A DNA stretch of 64,000 nucleotides from Acanthochlamys bracteata (GCA_019914995.1 CM034128.1:6946501-7010500); one strand, 5' to 3'. Numbered from the stretch's first letter, positions 1 to 12,766 are shown. Numbers and translations: made by a program. Notes: generated by a model not told the origin, from the sequence alone.

Positions 1-334
1 ACATATAAGTTAAGAGTAAAGCTATGAAAAGAATATACATGTATAAGAATACAAGAAAAAATCAAAAGAAGAAGATTCAACGTCCCTTGATATTCCCTGG
101 AACATTTGATTCTTCTGCAAATCTTTTGTGTAGTGGTGACACAGTTGAACAGCGTGCCAAATGATGTGGCCTCTATTGCAACCCCAAGCAAACTAATATA
201 AGGCCGCTGCTCGTTTCTGGAAAATGATCCACAATTCAAGTTATCCCATTCAACACGACTCTGCTTTGCTGTTTTGCAATCTGTACATTAATTTCAGTTA
301 TCCAACCGAAATCTTGATTAGTTGATTGATTTGA

Positions 335-1358
335 TCACTGAGGCTGCTGCTCCGGTTGTCGCTGCGGTTCTTGGAGGAAGTCATGCGGCCAGGGAATTAT
401 ACTCCTGTGAGGAAAACAACACTTGCAATTTGTCTGACACCGTTGCGGCCACACCACTCCTGACGAAGGATCATCAACAAAAGCTTGATAATCATCAGAT
501 GATTCATGAACTTTCCCCGACCGCCCCCGGAGAGCCGCCTCTCTTAGCGGACCCCAGCACTGTACCTTATGGAATTGCGGGATGTTGGATTCGAAGTAGA
601 CGTAGACCATTGCCTCAGCCAGCTCCGGGTAGTTCATGAATAAGGTTGAATCTCCGTGCATGAATGCGTTCAGGACTACTGGAAGCTCCTTGGAGAAGAT
701 GTAGTACCGTAGATTGGCGATGAGATCAAGAAGAAAATGGCCGCCGCTGATGTGGCAGTGAACGTGGAGGGACATCTTTCCCTTCACCTTCTTCCACTCG
801 GCTACCACCTCGTCCCGCTGGAGTTTGCTGTACCATCCGCTGAACTGCATTCATCGAGATTATAAAAAGATTCTTCAGTATTGTTAACTATTCTCAATCT
901 AAAAAGTTAAAAATAAGAGGAAAAATCGAAGTCCCAATGTGTATACCTGTGCATGGTTGACGGTGTTGGAGATGGCAAGGGTGAGGTTGGCTGTGATGTC
1001 GCTGTGCGTGAGCGTATAGGTCCTTGGTAGGCTCTCGGGATGCTGCCTCTCATCTGCACCAAGTCGCAACACTTTCAGCTTTGATACCTCAAAGATTGCC
1101 GGACCAATCAATCTCGCGACCTATGAGAAAATCCTCACCGTTAGCAACAAACATTCAAAAAAAATTCAATACATAAGCCAGCTAATGAAATGAAATGGAG
1201 TGAGTAGGTACCGGTCCGGTGGTACGCTTTCCTTTTGGAGAGAGCAGAAGCACTGATGATGTGCTCTTGTTCTTGAAGTCGTGGCAGTTTGTTATCGAAC
1301 TAAGTTGCGTAGGGAGCAGTTGGTTCAAAGGAGCAGCAGCAGAAGATGTAGTTACCAT
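335..1358 (-). CDS. SGR: Magnesium dechelatase, STAY-GREEN (SGR/NYE1) type
   Basis: Removes Mg from chlorophyll a, the first committed step of chlorophyll breakdown in senescing chloroplasts (family knowledge). Exons on the minus strand are 1358-1212, 1120-947 and 844-335, all joined in phase 0, giving 276 residues, a usual length for the family. Residues 1-49 are rich in Ser/Thr and fit a transit peptide. The conserved core begins near VARLIGPAIF (about residue 50) and includes YTLTHSDITA, DEVVAEWKKVKGKMSLHVHC and HISGGHFLLD. The C-terminal Cys-rich motif (Cys243, 247, 249, 250, followed by CCFP and IPWP) marks the SGR1/SGR2 branch; the SGR-like branch lacks it. The start is the first ATG before the transit-like stretch. 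A TATATATA stretch lies about 70 bases upstream. The C-terminus ends in an unusual Gln/Pro-rich tail. The family assignment is very secure; which paralogue it is remains open. Confidence 0.95.
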
Positions 1359-1420
1359 TTTCAGATGATGGTTTTATTTGCTCTGAAGGAGATTTCAATA
1401 CCAAAAATTTGAGCGGAAAG

Positions 1421-1436
1421 AAGAATATATATACGT
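1421..1436 (-). promoter_or_regulatory. Probable TATA box of the SGR gene
   Basis: On the minus strand this reads TATATATATTC, 65-75 bases upstream of the SGR start codon, a spacing that would leave a short 5' UTR. This is inferred from position and composition only. Confidence 0.35.
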
Positions 1437-1639
1437 AGTTGTGTGCAGTAGAAGAAACAGAACGGAAAGAGAGGAGTGTACGTAGGGAAGTATGAATAGG
1501 ATTGTGAATCTTCAATCGTTTCCTTGTTTTCTTGGTATCGTGATCGATAAAAGGGAATGCTAACTCCAACTTTTATAGGTTTAGGAATTTCTAAAATAAA
1601 ACAATAAAACACATGAGCTACACGTAGTTGAAATGCAGG

Positions 1640-2600
1640 GATACACGAGCCCGTGTCTCAAAACAGTTTCTGGTGCTTTGCTTACGGTCAGTGCATGCTG
1701 GTTGGCTTTAATCGAAGCTGGCCTTTTGTTCGAAGTCCTTGTAAGTTATAAGAAGACCTTTTGTTTTAACAGAAAGAACCAAGAGCCAAAAGTAGAGCAA
1801 TCTTTCAAATATTAGTCTCTCCGCAACACTTGGTCCAATCCTGAGCGGTCTTGTATCAATAGGACTTGCTAGCACTTACACTTGTCGCATGTATATACTT
1901 TTTTTAATTAATTCTAGCACGTATTGAAAATATCCGAAGTTTTCCTATTTCCAATTATTTTAGTTTATTGGTCATTTCACTCATTTGATTCATTTCGTTC
2001 ATCTTTTGCAGTGATTTCTTAGACATCGTCTGTTAAAAAGGGCAACAGAGTGGCAATGGTGAAATCTTAGTATTTTAGCATGCCAAAATAATTTGAGAAT
2101 GTAATTTAACTTCTCTATATAATCTGAAAGTTGTAAGTGTAAATTTACGTGGGTAGGACACCGAATACGGACATTGTTTGATGCGTGCAACTATATAAAA
2201 CGATCGCTGTTGATCTGCCGTTGTCATATATGAAGGACAATTCAACAATCACGGAAGGCCGGGAGTCTGATTCTTTGCATCTCATAGGGGTTAGTTAAAG
2301 TCCTTATGATGTCACTAACTTAATTTCTTTCTTCTACCGATTAGTAATTGGCGCATGCTATAGACACTCCTTCTACTATTAGAAAAGATCGTATCAGAAA
2401 AGATCATATGCACAAATTATGTTGCTAAAAATCAAAGGTCAAGATCATATCAGAAAAGATAAGCGCACAAATTATCTTTAAAAAAAGTTAACTTCTTCTA
2501 TTCTGTTTTCTTTTCGAAAAAAATTACATCATAATTATACATGCATTGACACTACGTATTCTCTTTTTTTTCAATTATTTTATTATTTTTTACTTAATCT
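1640..2600. other. Gene-free stretch upstream of SGR
   Basis: AT-rich DNA with no ORF showing family similarity; the 60-residue plus-strand ORF at 1633-1815 has no recognisable features. It contains a repeated short motif (AGAAAAGATC near 2381-2460). It probably holds the distal promoter of SGR. Confidence 0.4.
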
Positions 2601-3240
2601 TTAACTAATTTAATTTTATTTAATTAATTTAATTTCAATCAATCAGTTACCAATCAGTTACTGATTAGTAACTGATTAATAACTAATAGATTAGTCGATA
2701 ACTAATCAAATAATTACTAGTTAATAATTAATTAGTAAATGATCGATATTTTAATTTAATTTAATTTTGTTTAATTAATTTAATTCTAATTATTGACTAG
2801 TTTATTAACCAGTAATTGATCGACAATCGATCAGTTACTGGTCGATAACTAGTTGGTAGTTGATATATAACTGATTGATAACTGACAGATAACTGATCAA
2901 TCAGTTACTAATCGATAATTGCTCAATATTTTAATTTAACTTATTTGTTTACTTAATTTGATTCTAGTTATCGATCAGTAACTAGTTGACTATTGACCAG
3001 TTATTGCTTGATAACTGATAGATAATTGGTCGACCTGCTACTAGTGATAACTAGTTGGTAACTGGTCGATCAGCAATTGATCTACTTTTGACTAGTAACT
3101 GGTCAACTATCGACTAGTTATTGGTCGGTAACTAATTGATAACAGATCGATTTATCGACCCAGTTACTGGTCGATAGCTGATTAGTAATTAATAGATAAC
3201 TAATTGATTGTCGACCAGTTATGTATTAGTTATCTATAAG
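2600..3240. repeat. Array of degenerate ~10-bp repeats built on TAACTG/CAGTTA
   Basis: Over about 640 bases the sequence is composed almost wholly of variants of GATAACTGAT, GGTCGATAACT, TAACTAGTT and their complements, with periods near 10 bases and frequent short palindromes. It resembles a decayed minisatellite. TAACTG and CAGTTA also match the core bound by many plant R2R3-MYB factors, but nothing in the sequence shows such a role. Confidence 0.75.
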
Positions 3241-3373
3241 CTGCTTTTGCGTTTCAAGAAATACTTTTTCCAATTTATTGTTCGGTTAGTACTCTTCAAT
3301 TAAACAATGGCGGCATTGTCCAAATTTCTTTTTGAAGTCTATGAAACTTGCTTGCATTTCTTGACAAGTGAGA

Positions 3374-4340
3374 TTAGGATTCATGTGTTGTACTGTCAGT
3401 CTTCTGCAATTTTAGAGACCTATAGCTCATGGATAAGATGTGATAGTGGTCCGTAACATATATAGTCAAAGGTTGTTTCAGAATTATCCGAGTGCTAATT
3501 TCAAAGACCTTGAGATAATTTTTGTTGGTAAAATAAGAAGGATGAAATTGCATGCACAGAACCTCCATCGAGTTGAAACCGAGAAGTGCATTCCAAAGAG
3601 TGGTTTCTAGGAAATGGGGAAGAAGATCGTGAGGGTGCCCTTATTTTCATAGCAGCACTATTAAAGAAATTTAATCCCGCATCCGTTATCAATAGTCTTG
3701 ATATAAAACTTATATATATGTATCATTTAAGGGTAGAATACATAAACATGATACCTTAAAATCACATATGCGCACATGCCAGCAAAAAATAAATAAAAAT
3801 TTTTAAATTTAATTTCCATCGTTTTGGTGAAGGATTATGAGTTGAAACATATTGTTATTATTTTAGCTCAATTAGAATATAAATTAATTTCTATCAAAAT
3901 TTTGATTAAAATAATAAAATATAAAAAAATATTTTCGATGAGGTTTATTTATGTTCTAATTGAGTTAAATTTTTTCAATATATTCTCTGATGGTTCTTCA
4001 TATCTAAAAAAGAGATTGAACTTTAAAATCACACCAAATAATTTTTTATCACAATATGCGCACATATAACTTTAATATAATATATACTTATATATATATA
4101 TATATATATGAGTGCATGCGTTCATCGTGCCGGACTTTCAAATGAATTTAGAAGTAAACGACTTCTGAGCAAAGGAAGGAAATTTCATAAAAATGTCTTT
4201 GCGTAACATACATGCCATTTGATTGATGCAATAACAATTGGCGACTTTTTCACATGTGTATAGCACCAGTCGCGCCAACTAAACTGCTGCATATCTCAAC
4301 TCGAATAGCATAAGCTTAACACATATAATCATCTGGCCTT
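3374..4340. other. AT-rich intergenic stretch with a TA microsatellite
   Basis: No supported gene. The ORFs here are low-complexity or lack family features. A (TA)n run lies at about 4087-4110. The rest is the 3' flank of the E3 ligase gene that follows. Confidence 0.4.
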
Positions 4341-7300
4341 CATCGGTAATAGTGCTCTCTCCGGTTCTTCGGATTCCAGCTGCTCCCTTCCTGACGTTGC
4401 CTGTCCTCGACCTCCGGATATCTATCTCTTATTGGACTAGGAGAGAGTCTTCTTTTCTTGTAAGCCCCATCATGTTGTTCCCAATGTATTCTGGGTGTGG
4501 GTCTTTGAGGGCTTCCTGAAGATCTTTTCTTATGCTGATCGTCTTGTTGTCCTTGGTGGATACTCCGTTCCCTTTCTTCAGTCATCTTACTTGGAGGATT
4601 CCGTGCAGCAGCAGTAGAATTCTGCATTGACCAGTTTATCGCATGTTAATATTTAGAAACAATGAATGCTCTGGAGCAACTTCAACGTAAACAGATTTAG
4701 GACAATAGCGGCACACGATGCACGGGTTCACTGCAGAACAATGATCAGAATATCAAAAAGCTAAAGAATAACAATCACACAACCGAGGCCAGTCTCAAAG
4801 TGTATCTCAGATATAGCACGCAGTAATCTAAATAACAACTCCAGGGTCTTATAGTCTTATATCCACATCACATTATCAGCTCAAGTAAATCAAACAGAAA
4901 GCAAACAAACAACCACAGTCGTAGGGACCGGTGTACTTTAGAGGCAATGATGTGTGAGTCGTTAATCTACTATCAATAGTCCATCCGTGGCCGTCAGTAC
5001 AAAAACTGACATCCTCCAAACCATATCGGTACACTCAGCTGGTAACAAATAAATACACCCAAACAAATTGATAAACTGTTTGTATAATTTACAACCTTCA
5101 GCCTTGTGGGCAACACATCAACTCTGTTGCCAGGAATAGTCTCCATCACAAAGTCAGCATGGTATGGACTGCAATGCGAAAGAGCAGAAGTAATAGTTTA
5201 CTAAATTTGTTGGAAGGAAAAGGGGATAAATGCATAAAATAGCTTTACAGACACCAATCCAAAGAAATTTCAAATACCTTGACCAGCCACAAGTTTGGAA
5301 CATAGCACAGTCTTGTGGGGTCGTTACTTCTGAATACATATTGAAAGGGGCATATGCCATGTAAGGCATGTGTTGTGACATATACACATCCCACTGCCAT
5401 GGCATGGGACCCGACATGCAGGAATCATAAGCATTATAGGCAGAACGCTGCTGAGTCATTCCAATAGAACTCCATTGCAGATTAGGGTTAGCAATGGACT
5501 TACTTTTCCCAGGATTGTTAGCCTTCTTCATCCTTCTCTTCCCTGCAAACAAAATATAACGGAAAGTAAAATAACAAACCTAGAGATATCGCAGACACAA
5601 TATTTAACAAACCAGCAGGAAGACTACCCATACCTTGTTCAATGTTTTCTTGCAACAGTTGAGAGACCCCAGTATCTGACGATGACTCTGAATGTTTTTC
5701 AGTAGAGGCTACCACAACCTCATTGCTTTTACCAAGAAAAGGTGGAGTCAGAAAGTTGGTGCTCTGGTCTTTTTTACTGTCTGAGGTCTTCAACTCTGAA
5801 TAAGCACTACATTCAGGCAGCTTGCAATTCCCGTTTTCAGAAGTAAGTGTCGACTTAGATAAGGGAACACTGCTCCCAGTATAAAGGGTAGATTCTTTAT
5901 CTGAGAAATGCACGGTAGTTCCAGTACCCGAAGAGCCACTAACAAAAATCTCCAAGTAGTGCTTGATGGTTTCTCTGATAGTTTTGTTGGGAATAAGATC
6001 ATCTGAGAGTACGTTAGTGGCCCCACAGATACACATTGCTTTCGATATTATGTATTCTCTTATGCCTGTAAGAATACCAAGTTGAGGGACTCCAAATGTG
6101 AGTAACAGGGTGACAAATTAAAGAACGCACAATTCATACATCAGACTAACCCTGAACGGAAAACATTCTGTGGTTCTAAACATTCTGTGTTTTTAACGCT
6201 CAGACTGAGTTAAAAACAATACAGACTAAAACCAGGTTATAAAAATTTAGAAAGACCACAAAATGAACATATCAAATTAAAATTGATGCACATGAAGACA
6301 TGTATATTTGGACATATATCGAAGATGTTTGAAACAGTAAAACCACGCTAGGTTATAAACAGTTTCAGGTTAAAGAGCACTATACTAGAATTCATACTGG
6401 TAAACCTACGACTTACATTTGTCACAGAAGCTGCTAAAGCAGCACGTGCTTGTCAACATAGCGTCTCTCATTACATTTTTGCACAAAGGGCAATGCAACT
6501 CAGGCGGAATATCAGTCATAGAGCATTTCGAAGTTATACCCTCCATTTCCTTTTCAAATGCAGCTCTACATGCAAACAAGCAAGCCAAAAAACATTAAGC
6601 ACCACATGACATGATCTTGATGTTTAAGATTAGATGAAGAGAATAAATTGTTGTCTTACTCATCAGGAACTAAAACAGCAACTTCACCATTTTGCAATAA
6701 ATAAGAACCCTCAGAAGATGCACGCAACATCGATTTTGGAACACCTCTCGGAACCCTCAACCTTTTGATGTCATAATCAGGGTCACCATTAGTGGGACAA
6801 TGCTGAATGAAGTGCCCTGGCTTATTGCATCTACGGCAGACATACCCTTCTGGTGGCGTCTTGAATGCCAACCCACCTCGACCTATATTAAGGCATAAAA
6901 TGCAAACATTGTTATTTCTGCTTATGAGTCACAGAATCAGCATATGGAAGCAAGTCTAATAGTGACCATGAGCATCTTACATCAAAGGTACTTCATATCA
7001 TAAATAGGCAGGTATAAAAAGAATTTGAAGTTTTAAAAATAATAGGACATTTGGAGTTTTGAAGATAATAGGACATTTCTGTGGCTAACCTACTTGACGT
7101 CAAAGAATAAGAGAGAAATATAAGCTACAATTTTCCTTATTTAAGAGCAGTAGATGTGTCTCAAGAAGTGTATTTACAACAGGACTACCTGTTTCTGTTC
7201 AAACTCAAACATCTACATTCATTAGAACTGACATAATCTCCTAGATGAAGTGCAACAATATTTTGACAATGTCAAGTGTGACATTTATGAACTCATACAA

Positions 7301-7930
7301 CAGACGGATGCCAGATTTTTATATTCAGCTCTCATGGATAAAGGAAGTTTGTTAGCTTAAACCATAAAACAACTAACTCTCAAGTAATTTGGAAAAGCAG
7401 AAATTAGTATCAGTATAGGACATGGAATATAATACAAGACAAAATTAGAGATTGAGAAAAAGATCAGATGGCTGCTTACCATGACCAGGACCAGGCTTCG
7501 TCCTTCCCATTCCCCTTCGTCGACCAAAACCAGGTTGCTTTACACTGCACAATACAATAATAATTAACACACTTCCAACTGATTAGACATCATTTCAATA
7601 AGAAAGATGCCGTAGGCCAATGTAGCACCATGTACTTTTTTTTATCTCTTCATCTGTCTACCTACAGATAATCACTCACCAAGACCAGTCCAAAGATGGC
7701 GTTTCAACTAGTGCCTTAATTTTCTTTTCCTCATCTATGTCAGCTTGAGGATCAGCAGCAGAGACCAGAGCACAAGAGGGGGCTGGTTTGCACGAAGGAG
7801 GGGAATGTCTAAAACAATGAGGCTGCCCAGCAGAAGCAGCAAGCTCTTCACGCGTAGTATATATGTCATCTCCGAAGTCATCCCACTCATATTCATCCCT
7901 TTGTGAAGCCATCAATTCCGCATTCATCAT
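4340..7930 (-). CDS. RING/zinc-knuckle E3 ubiquitin ligase, PQT3/RBBP6/Mpe1-like, without DWNN domain
   Basis: Family members ubiquitinate target proteins (Arabidopsis PQT3 acts in oxidative-stress tolerance) and are related to the Mpe1/RBBP6 3'-end processing factors. Eight coding exons on the minus strand: 7930-7680, 7544-7480, 6882-6660, 6565-6417, 6065-5634, 5542-5278, 5168-5096 and 4621-4340. Each junction keeps frame, giving 579 residues. Order of parts: an acidic start with EYEWDDFGDDIY (family box EWDEFGNDLY), a Gly/Arg-rich linker, a CCHC knuckle at Cys121, Cys124, His129 and Cys134 (CRRCNKPGHFIQHC), then a U-box/RING-like domain from Cys205 (HCPLC, CCFSSFCDKC, CICGA), and a charged Arg-rich tail. 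Family members normally start with a ubiquitin-like DWNN domain; none is visible upstream as far as 9.3 kb. The donor of the seventh intron (GTTGTA) is weak, so that junction is less certain. An upstream non-coding exon is likely, spliced to an AG near 7964. Confidence 0.88.
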
Positions 7931-8784
7931 ATTCCTTTCAAAATAATCCTCTAGCAGCTAACCAACAAAGCCTATAACCATGTAAAAACATAAACATCCA
8001 AGTACACAATCAACACTCAAATTACCACATCAAGTAAAATTTTAATTAATCAACAGCTTCAAACAAACAAATCAAAACCATATACAGAATGGTTCATTCT
8101 AAATCTTCTGCTATCAAGAGACAAGATCTTATTATAGCAATTTGTTCCTAGCAATTGTTCACAAGATCATTTTCAAGCAGCTTTACCTATTTTCCTCAAG
8201 ATCAGTTGATAATGATAAAAAACTAGGAATCACCTACATAAATGAAAAGAAAAGAACCTAATCTTTAATCAACGCTTAGATAATAAACAATAATTAGCAA
8301 CTACCCCATCCACAGACATCCATCTATTTTAAACAAACAGCTATCAGAAGTATGGATTCCACCAGAGCAATTTGTCCCTGGGAAATTCCCCTTCACAGAC
8401 CAGCCAATCAATAGGAGACGAGAAATCAAAACGACCAAACACGCCTTGGGTCATTTAGATCTTTGGTGAATGTTTCACCAAATCAACTAAGAAAAAGATA
8501 AAAAAGAAAACAAATCTGCTGTCCCATCCAAATGGTATTACTGAAGAAGTACATACTAACAAAAGTACTAGAATAATCACTTATGTAAACATTATTACAA
8601 TCGAACCACGAAGAAAGCTAATCAGACCCGATCGTTCAACTATCAATTGAAAATTTTTACAACAAACAGTTGACGAAGACGAGAACTGCTAAGAATCCCT
8701 GGAGCGAACGACCGCTTCCACCTCGAAAGAAGTAAAAAATCAACCGTTTTACTTCCAAATGCGCGGAAAAAGAAATCGATCATC
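7931..8784 (-). other. Probable 5' UTR intron or leader of the E3 ligase gene
   Basis: AT-rich DNA between the first coding exon and the GC-richer segment at 8785-9060. Upstream of the ATG the frame is open only back to a TAG that coincides with a possible splice acceptor (TTAG). No DWNN-like coding sequence was seen in any minus-strand frame. Confidence 0.4.
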
Positions 8785-9051
8785 GACCAATCCGTACCAG
8801 ATCCAGATCCAACGTATAAGAATCGAAGAAATCGGTGGCCGGAGCGAATAATGCGGTGTTGTTCAACGATCGGAGAACGCGTGGGAGAGTCCGTGAATCT
8901 CGTCCAAGGAGAGATGGGAGACCAATCCGTACCAGATCCAACGCAGATGAATCAAAGAAATCGGTGGCCGGAGCGAATAGATGCGGTGTTGTTCAACGAT
9001 CTGAGAACGCGTGCGAGCATCCGTAAGAATCTCGTCCAGAGAGAGATGGGA
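8785..9051. repeat. Tandem duplication of ~135 bp at the 5' end of the E3 ligase gene
   Basis: Unit 1 (8785-8919) and unit 2 (8920-9051) share most of their sequence: both begin GACCAATCCGTACCAGATCC, carry GTGGCCGGAGCGAATA and GTGTTGTTCAACGATC, and end in GAGATGGGA. Small indels separate them. Both are much more GC-rich than their surroundings, which fits a promoter or first exon on the minus strand. Confidence 0.85.
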
Positions 9052-9299
9052 ACCGAATGAAACGAAACCGAGTAAGAAAGCAAGAAAGCGCGGGAGTAAG
9101 CCGAGGAGGGGCGGGTGAGTTATTTATTAAAAAACTATGGCGGTGGATATACGCGTAATTTTATTTTTGCAAATTCCAACCACTATTACTGCGACTAGAA
9201 ATATAACGTTTTGCGAATTCCAACCGCTACTATTACAACTAGAAATATTGAACCTTTTCAGCTAAACTTACCCTGCAACCTCAGACCATAATACTTTCC

Positions 9300-9754
9300 A
9301 TACTTTTAGGAACATGTTTAGGACAATCTCTAAGGCTGTTGTTTATATCAACTCATAATTTTTCGTGCAAGTGATAAACTTTATCCATTGATTCTATATA
9401 TTTGTTTTTTTTTTAAATATTTCTTATTGTAAAGCTTTTAATTAACAGCTTTTGCAAGTTTTACATAATAAAACTCTTTTGCACAGTCAGATTGCAAATG
9501 ATGCATATGGCGCCACTTTGAAACCCATCGGCACAGTTATCAATCGTGGCAGCCAAAGGAATTACAGATAGGGTGTGTTTTTTTACATTCAGAAATACTT
9601 TTTTTTCTATTAACAAAGCATATTTGTTGGATCATACTCAAACGCCAGCCAGATTTTCTTCTAGGTCAACAGGTTACGGCTCGATGCGACAAGTCAACCT
9701 CACCTAGTCCACTACTTACTGGGTGTTTACCAGAAAATTATTAGGAGATTGTCT
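9300..9754. other. Intergenic stretch without a gene
   Basis: No ORF with family features. AT-rich sequence leading into a MITE copy. Confidence 0.35.
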
Positions 9755-10015
9755 GGGGCTGCGTTTAAAAACAACTTATCAATTTTTTTTAATTTTTTTT
9801 TATTTTACATTTTTTAATATATATTTTTAAAATATATAAAAATTTTATTTAAAAATTTAGAAAGTGTAGAAAAATTCTACGAAGTGAGATCTTTTTATTA
9901 CATATTTTTATTATTTTTTTAAAAATAAAAAAATATAACTCATTTTTTAAAAATAATAAAAATATTTTTCATCTTAAAAAAGTGTTATTTTATAAGCACC
10001 GCCAAACACCTTCTA
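9755..10015. repeat. MITE copy 1 of the window's main family
   Basis: Begins near GGGGCTGCGTTTAAAAA and ends near AAGCACCGCCAAACACC. The centre is the AT-rich core shared by the family, including ACATATTTTTATTATTTTTT and the AAATTCTACGAAGTGAGATC block. Target duplication not clear. Confidence 0.7.
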
Positions 10016-10347
10016 AAAGCAGCCAGTACATCCCGTGCTTTTTCACCCAATGCCAACACTGCTTTTAACTTCTTCCCTACAGTAAATAAAAGCAATAACA
10101 TTCCATTCATATGAAACTTCTTCCCAATAGCAATAATAGAGAAGTTAAAATAATACCAACAGCATACATAATAACTTCTTGCCTTTACCGCAAAAATAGT
10201 TAAAATTATATCCCCAACAGCCATAACATCCAGTTAAAAATGCAAGTTCCAATATCAAAAGTACATCCCAACAATCTCTCCAACACATCATAATCATTCC
10301 AACTTCAAGTTACTAACCAAGATCAAGTTAAAATACAAGCTTCAATC

Positions 10348-10602
10348 GGTGCGTTTAGGATTGTTTATAAAATGAAATTTTTTTAAATGAAAAATATTTT
10401 TATTTTTTTAAAAAATAAGTTTTATTTTTTTACTTTCAAAAAAATAATAAAAATATGTAATAAAAAGATCTCATTACGTAAAATTTTTCTACACTATTTA
10501 AAATTTTAAATAAATTTTTTAAATATTTATAAAATATATTTTTAAAAATATGAAATGAAAAAAAATTAAAAAGTGACGTTTGAAATTCAATTCCAAACGC
10601 AC
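10348..10602. repeat. MITE copy 2, opposite orientation
   Basis: Starts GGTGCGTTTAGGATTG and ends CAATTCCAAACGCAC, so the ends are inverted repeats. The interior AGATCTCATTACGTAAAATT block is the complement of the core in copy 1. It lies only about 330 bases from copy 1, in the opposite orientation. Confidence 0.8.
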
Positions 10603-10652
10603 TCTTTACGAACCCACATCAAGTTAAAAACACAAGCCTCAACATCAAGTTA

Positions 10653-11560
10653 CTAACCAACTGTAGTTACATCCAAGGAAAAATACATCCAACAGCAACA
10701 ACTTTCAATAGCTTCAATAGCTGTTAGTAGAATGTTTTTTTTTTTTCGTATATCAGTTTCAATATTTACATCACTTGGTGTAGTAACTCTATATACATTA
10801 TTGGACGTGTTTTTGTAGCAATATAGTGGATCAAATCTATGTATACTTTCTATAACTGAATTTTTTACTTCTCTTTGAATGAAAGCTGAAATCACATTTT
10901 TGAACTCGAAATTGGACTGTCAAGAGAATAATTCTAATAGCACCTTTGCACTGTATTATTGACCTTCATTTATTAAGATTTTTTGTTGTTCTTAACGTGA
11001 ATTGATAGTAGATATAATGCTCAGTAAGTTCTTAAGTTTTACTTCAAACGAATAAAAAATTCATGATCGAATTATATCTAAAAGTTGGCTTCAGCTTTGT
11101 CTGAAATTCTACAATGCATTTTTTAAATTTTTTTCCAATCTTTCACATTTTTTATATAGAATATGATTTGATGAACTCTTTAGTCAAAGTTATGTATAAG
11201 TTTGCTCTTAACTTTGATGAAAAAATTAGATCAAACCGATCTGCATCATCCATGAAATCATCTTTAATATGAGTATAATATCATGATTTAATGATTTTAG
11301 AACACAGTGAAACAGTTGGCTAGGTTTTGTTGATTCCTCTGTTTTGCTTAAAAGATTTCTCTATTGTGTTCTATGATGCTCCGTTCTTAACACTCAGCAA
11401 TATTTACAATCTTCCCTGTTCGATAAAAAATAGTCTACACAACTTAGTTTAAATTATTAGTTCACCTAATTTTTGAATTATAATTTTTACTTTCTATTAT
11501 TATCAGACTCAATATTGGGTTCCAATAATTTTATTGCTCACATAAAAAAGCACAGAGGAG
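10653..11560. other. Intergenic stretch without a recognised gene
   Basis: AT-rich. The minus ORF 10653-10895 has no recognisable domain. Nothing else can be supported. Confidence 0.35.
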
Positions 11561-11810
11561 AAGAGAATACCACCAAGAATTTCTGGATACAATACAACAA
11601 ACCTTTTACAGGACCCATCTGTTAAGGGCCCCTTAAAACTCCAGTTGGAGTGACTCAGAGACAGCTAGCAAAGCTACCCCTCTATCCACTTCCAAAAAGA
11701 AACTGGGCCTACTCTGTACCACTCTCACGCATCAATATCCATTCCAATTCATCTCTCCGAAACAAAAACATCCACCGACACAGTGAAAGAAATGGGCAAG
11801 CAAACAGTTT

Positions 11811-11874
11811 CAATTTTAAAGAGCGACTATGTAACATGTTTTTCAATTTTAAAGAGCGACTATGTAACATGTTA
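11811..11874. repeat. Tandem duplication of 33 bp
   Basis: Two copies of a unit starting CAATTTTAAAGAGCGACTAT and ending in ACATGTT (11811-11843, 11844-11874), essentially identical over the shared length. Confidence 0.85.
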
Positions 11875-12766
11875 AGGACAAACTGTCAAGATTCAAAATT
11901 AAACCCTAATCGGTACTGAACTAAATTGAATCCAAACAAGGTCTAAACTCAGCCCAATCCAGTAAGCCTGACCTAAAATTCAATAAAACTAACTTGCCAA
12001 TATTCGAAAAATTACGACATAATTTTTCCTAAAAACTTAATAGGGAGAATCTGTACAAGTAATAATAATTGAACTTATCATCAAAAATCCAAAACAAGAA
12101 AAACGAGCAGCATAAAAATTATTTTTACAAATAAAATACTACTAGTGGCTACCGGTAGCCGTAACACCTATTACAATCCAAAATAAAAACCATCGCAATA
12201 CCATATACAATAAAGTACAAAAAAAGTCAATGTCATTCGAAAATTACAGAGCTAACTATATGCCAAAAGATTTATAAAATACCCTCCGTACGCTATCGGT
12301 CCAGCAATATCGAGTCAAATCAGCGCCCGCTAGCTTCTGACCTATTTGGGGAGGCCAAAGAAGAGAAAAAAATGTGAGCCCAGTCTCAGTGAGGTAAAAC
12401 AGCAGAATGCTCAATTTAAATAATGCATTAAATAGGCATTATAGTACTATCTACATGAAGAAGATGCAACGATAGATCAGATCAGATTCTACTAAGTCCT
12501 GAATCGTCCCACACCGACTCAGTTCTTAGCAGAGATATACAATAATATGAAACAATATTGTGCGACACTCTCAAAGCTATAATATATATATAGTGCACCA
12601 ATGCAAGCAAATATATGTAATGAAGTATGCGGATGCATCAAGTGTAACAATCATATAAAATAGGCGATCGAGTGAGATCACATCTCCAACTCACATCACG
12701 CTATCGGGTATATCATACAAACATACATTCGTAATACTTTTATATATATATCAAACTACAAGCAAG

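Noticed and set aside
322-639. Plus-strand 105-residue ORF opposite the SGR last exon
   Set aside because: Antisense shadow of a clear SGR exon.
2600-3240. CRISPR-like array
   Set aside because: This is a plant nuclear region; the repeats are about 10 bases, degenerate, with no constant spacers and no cas genes.
8835-9060. Overlapping plus-strand ORFs in the duplicated segment
   Set aside because: They read across a GC-rich tandem repeat, have no domain, and the segment fits the 5' end of the minus-strand ligase gene better.
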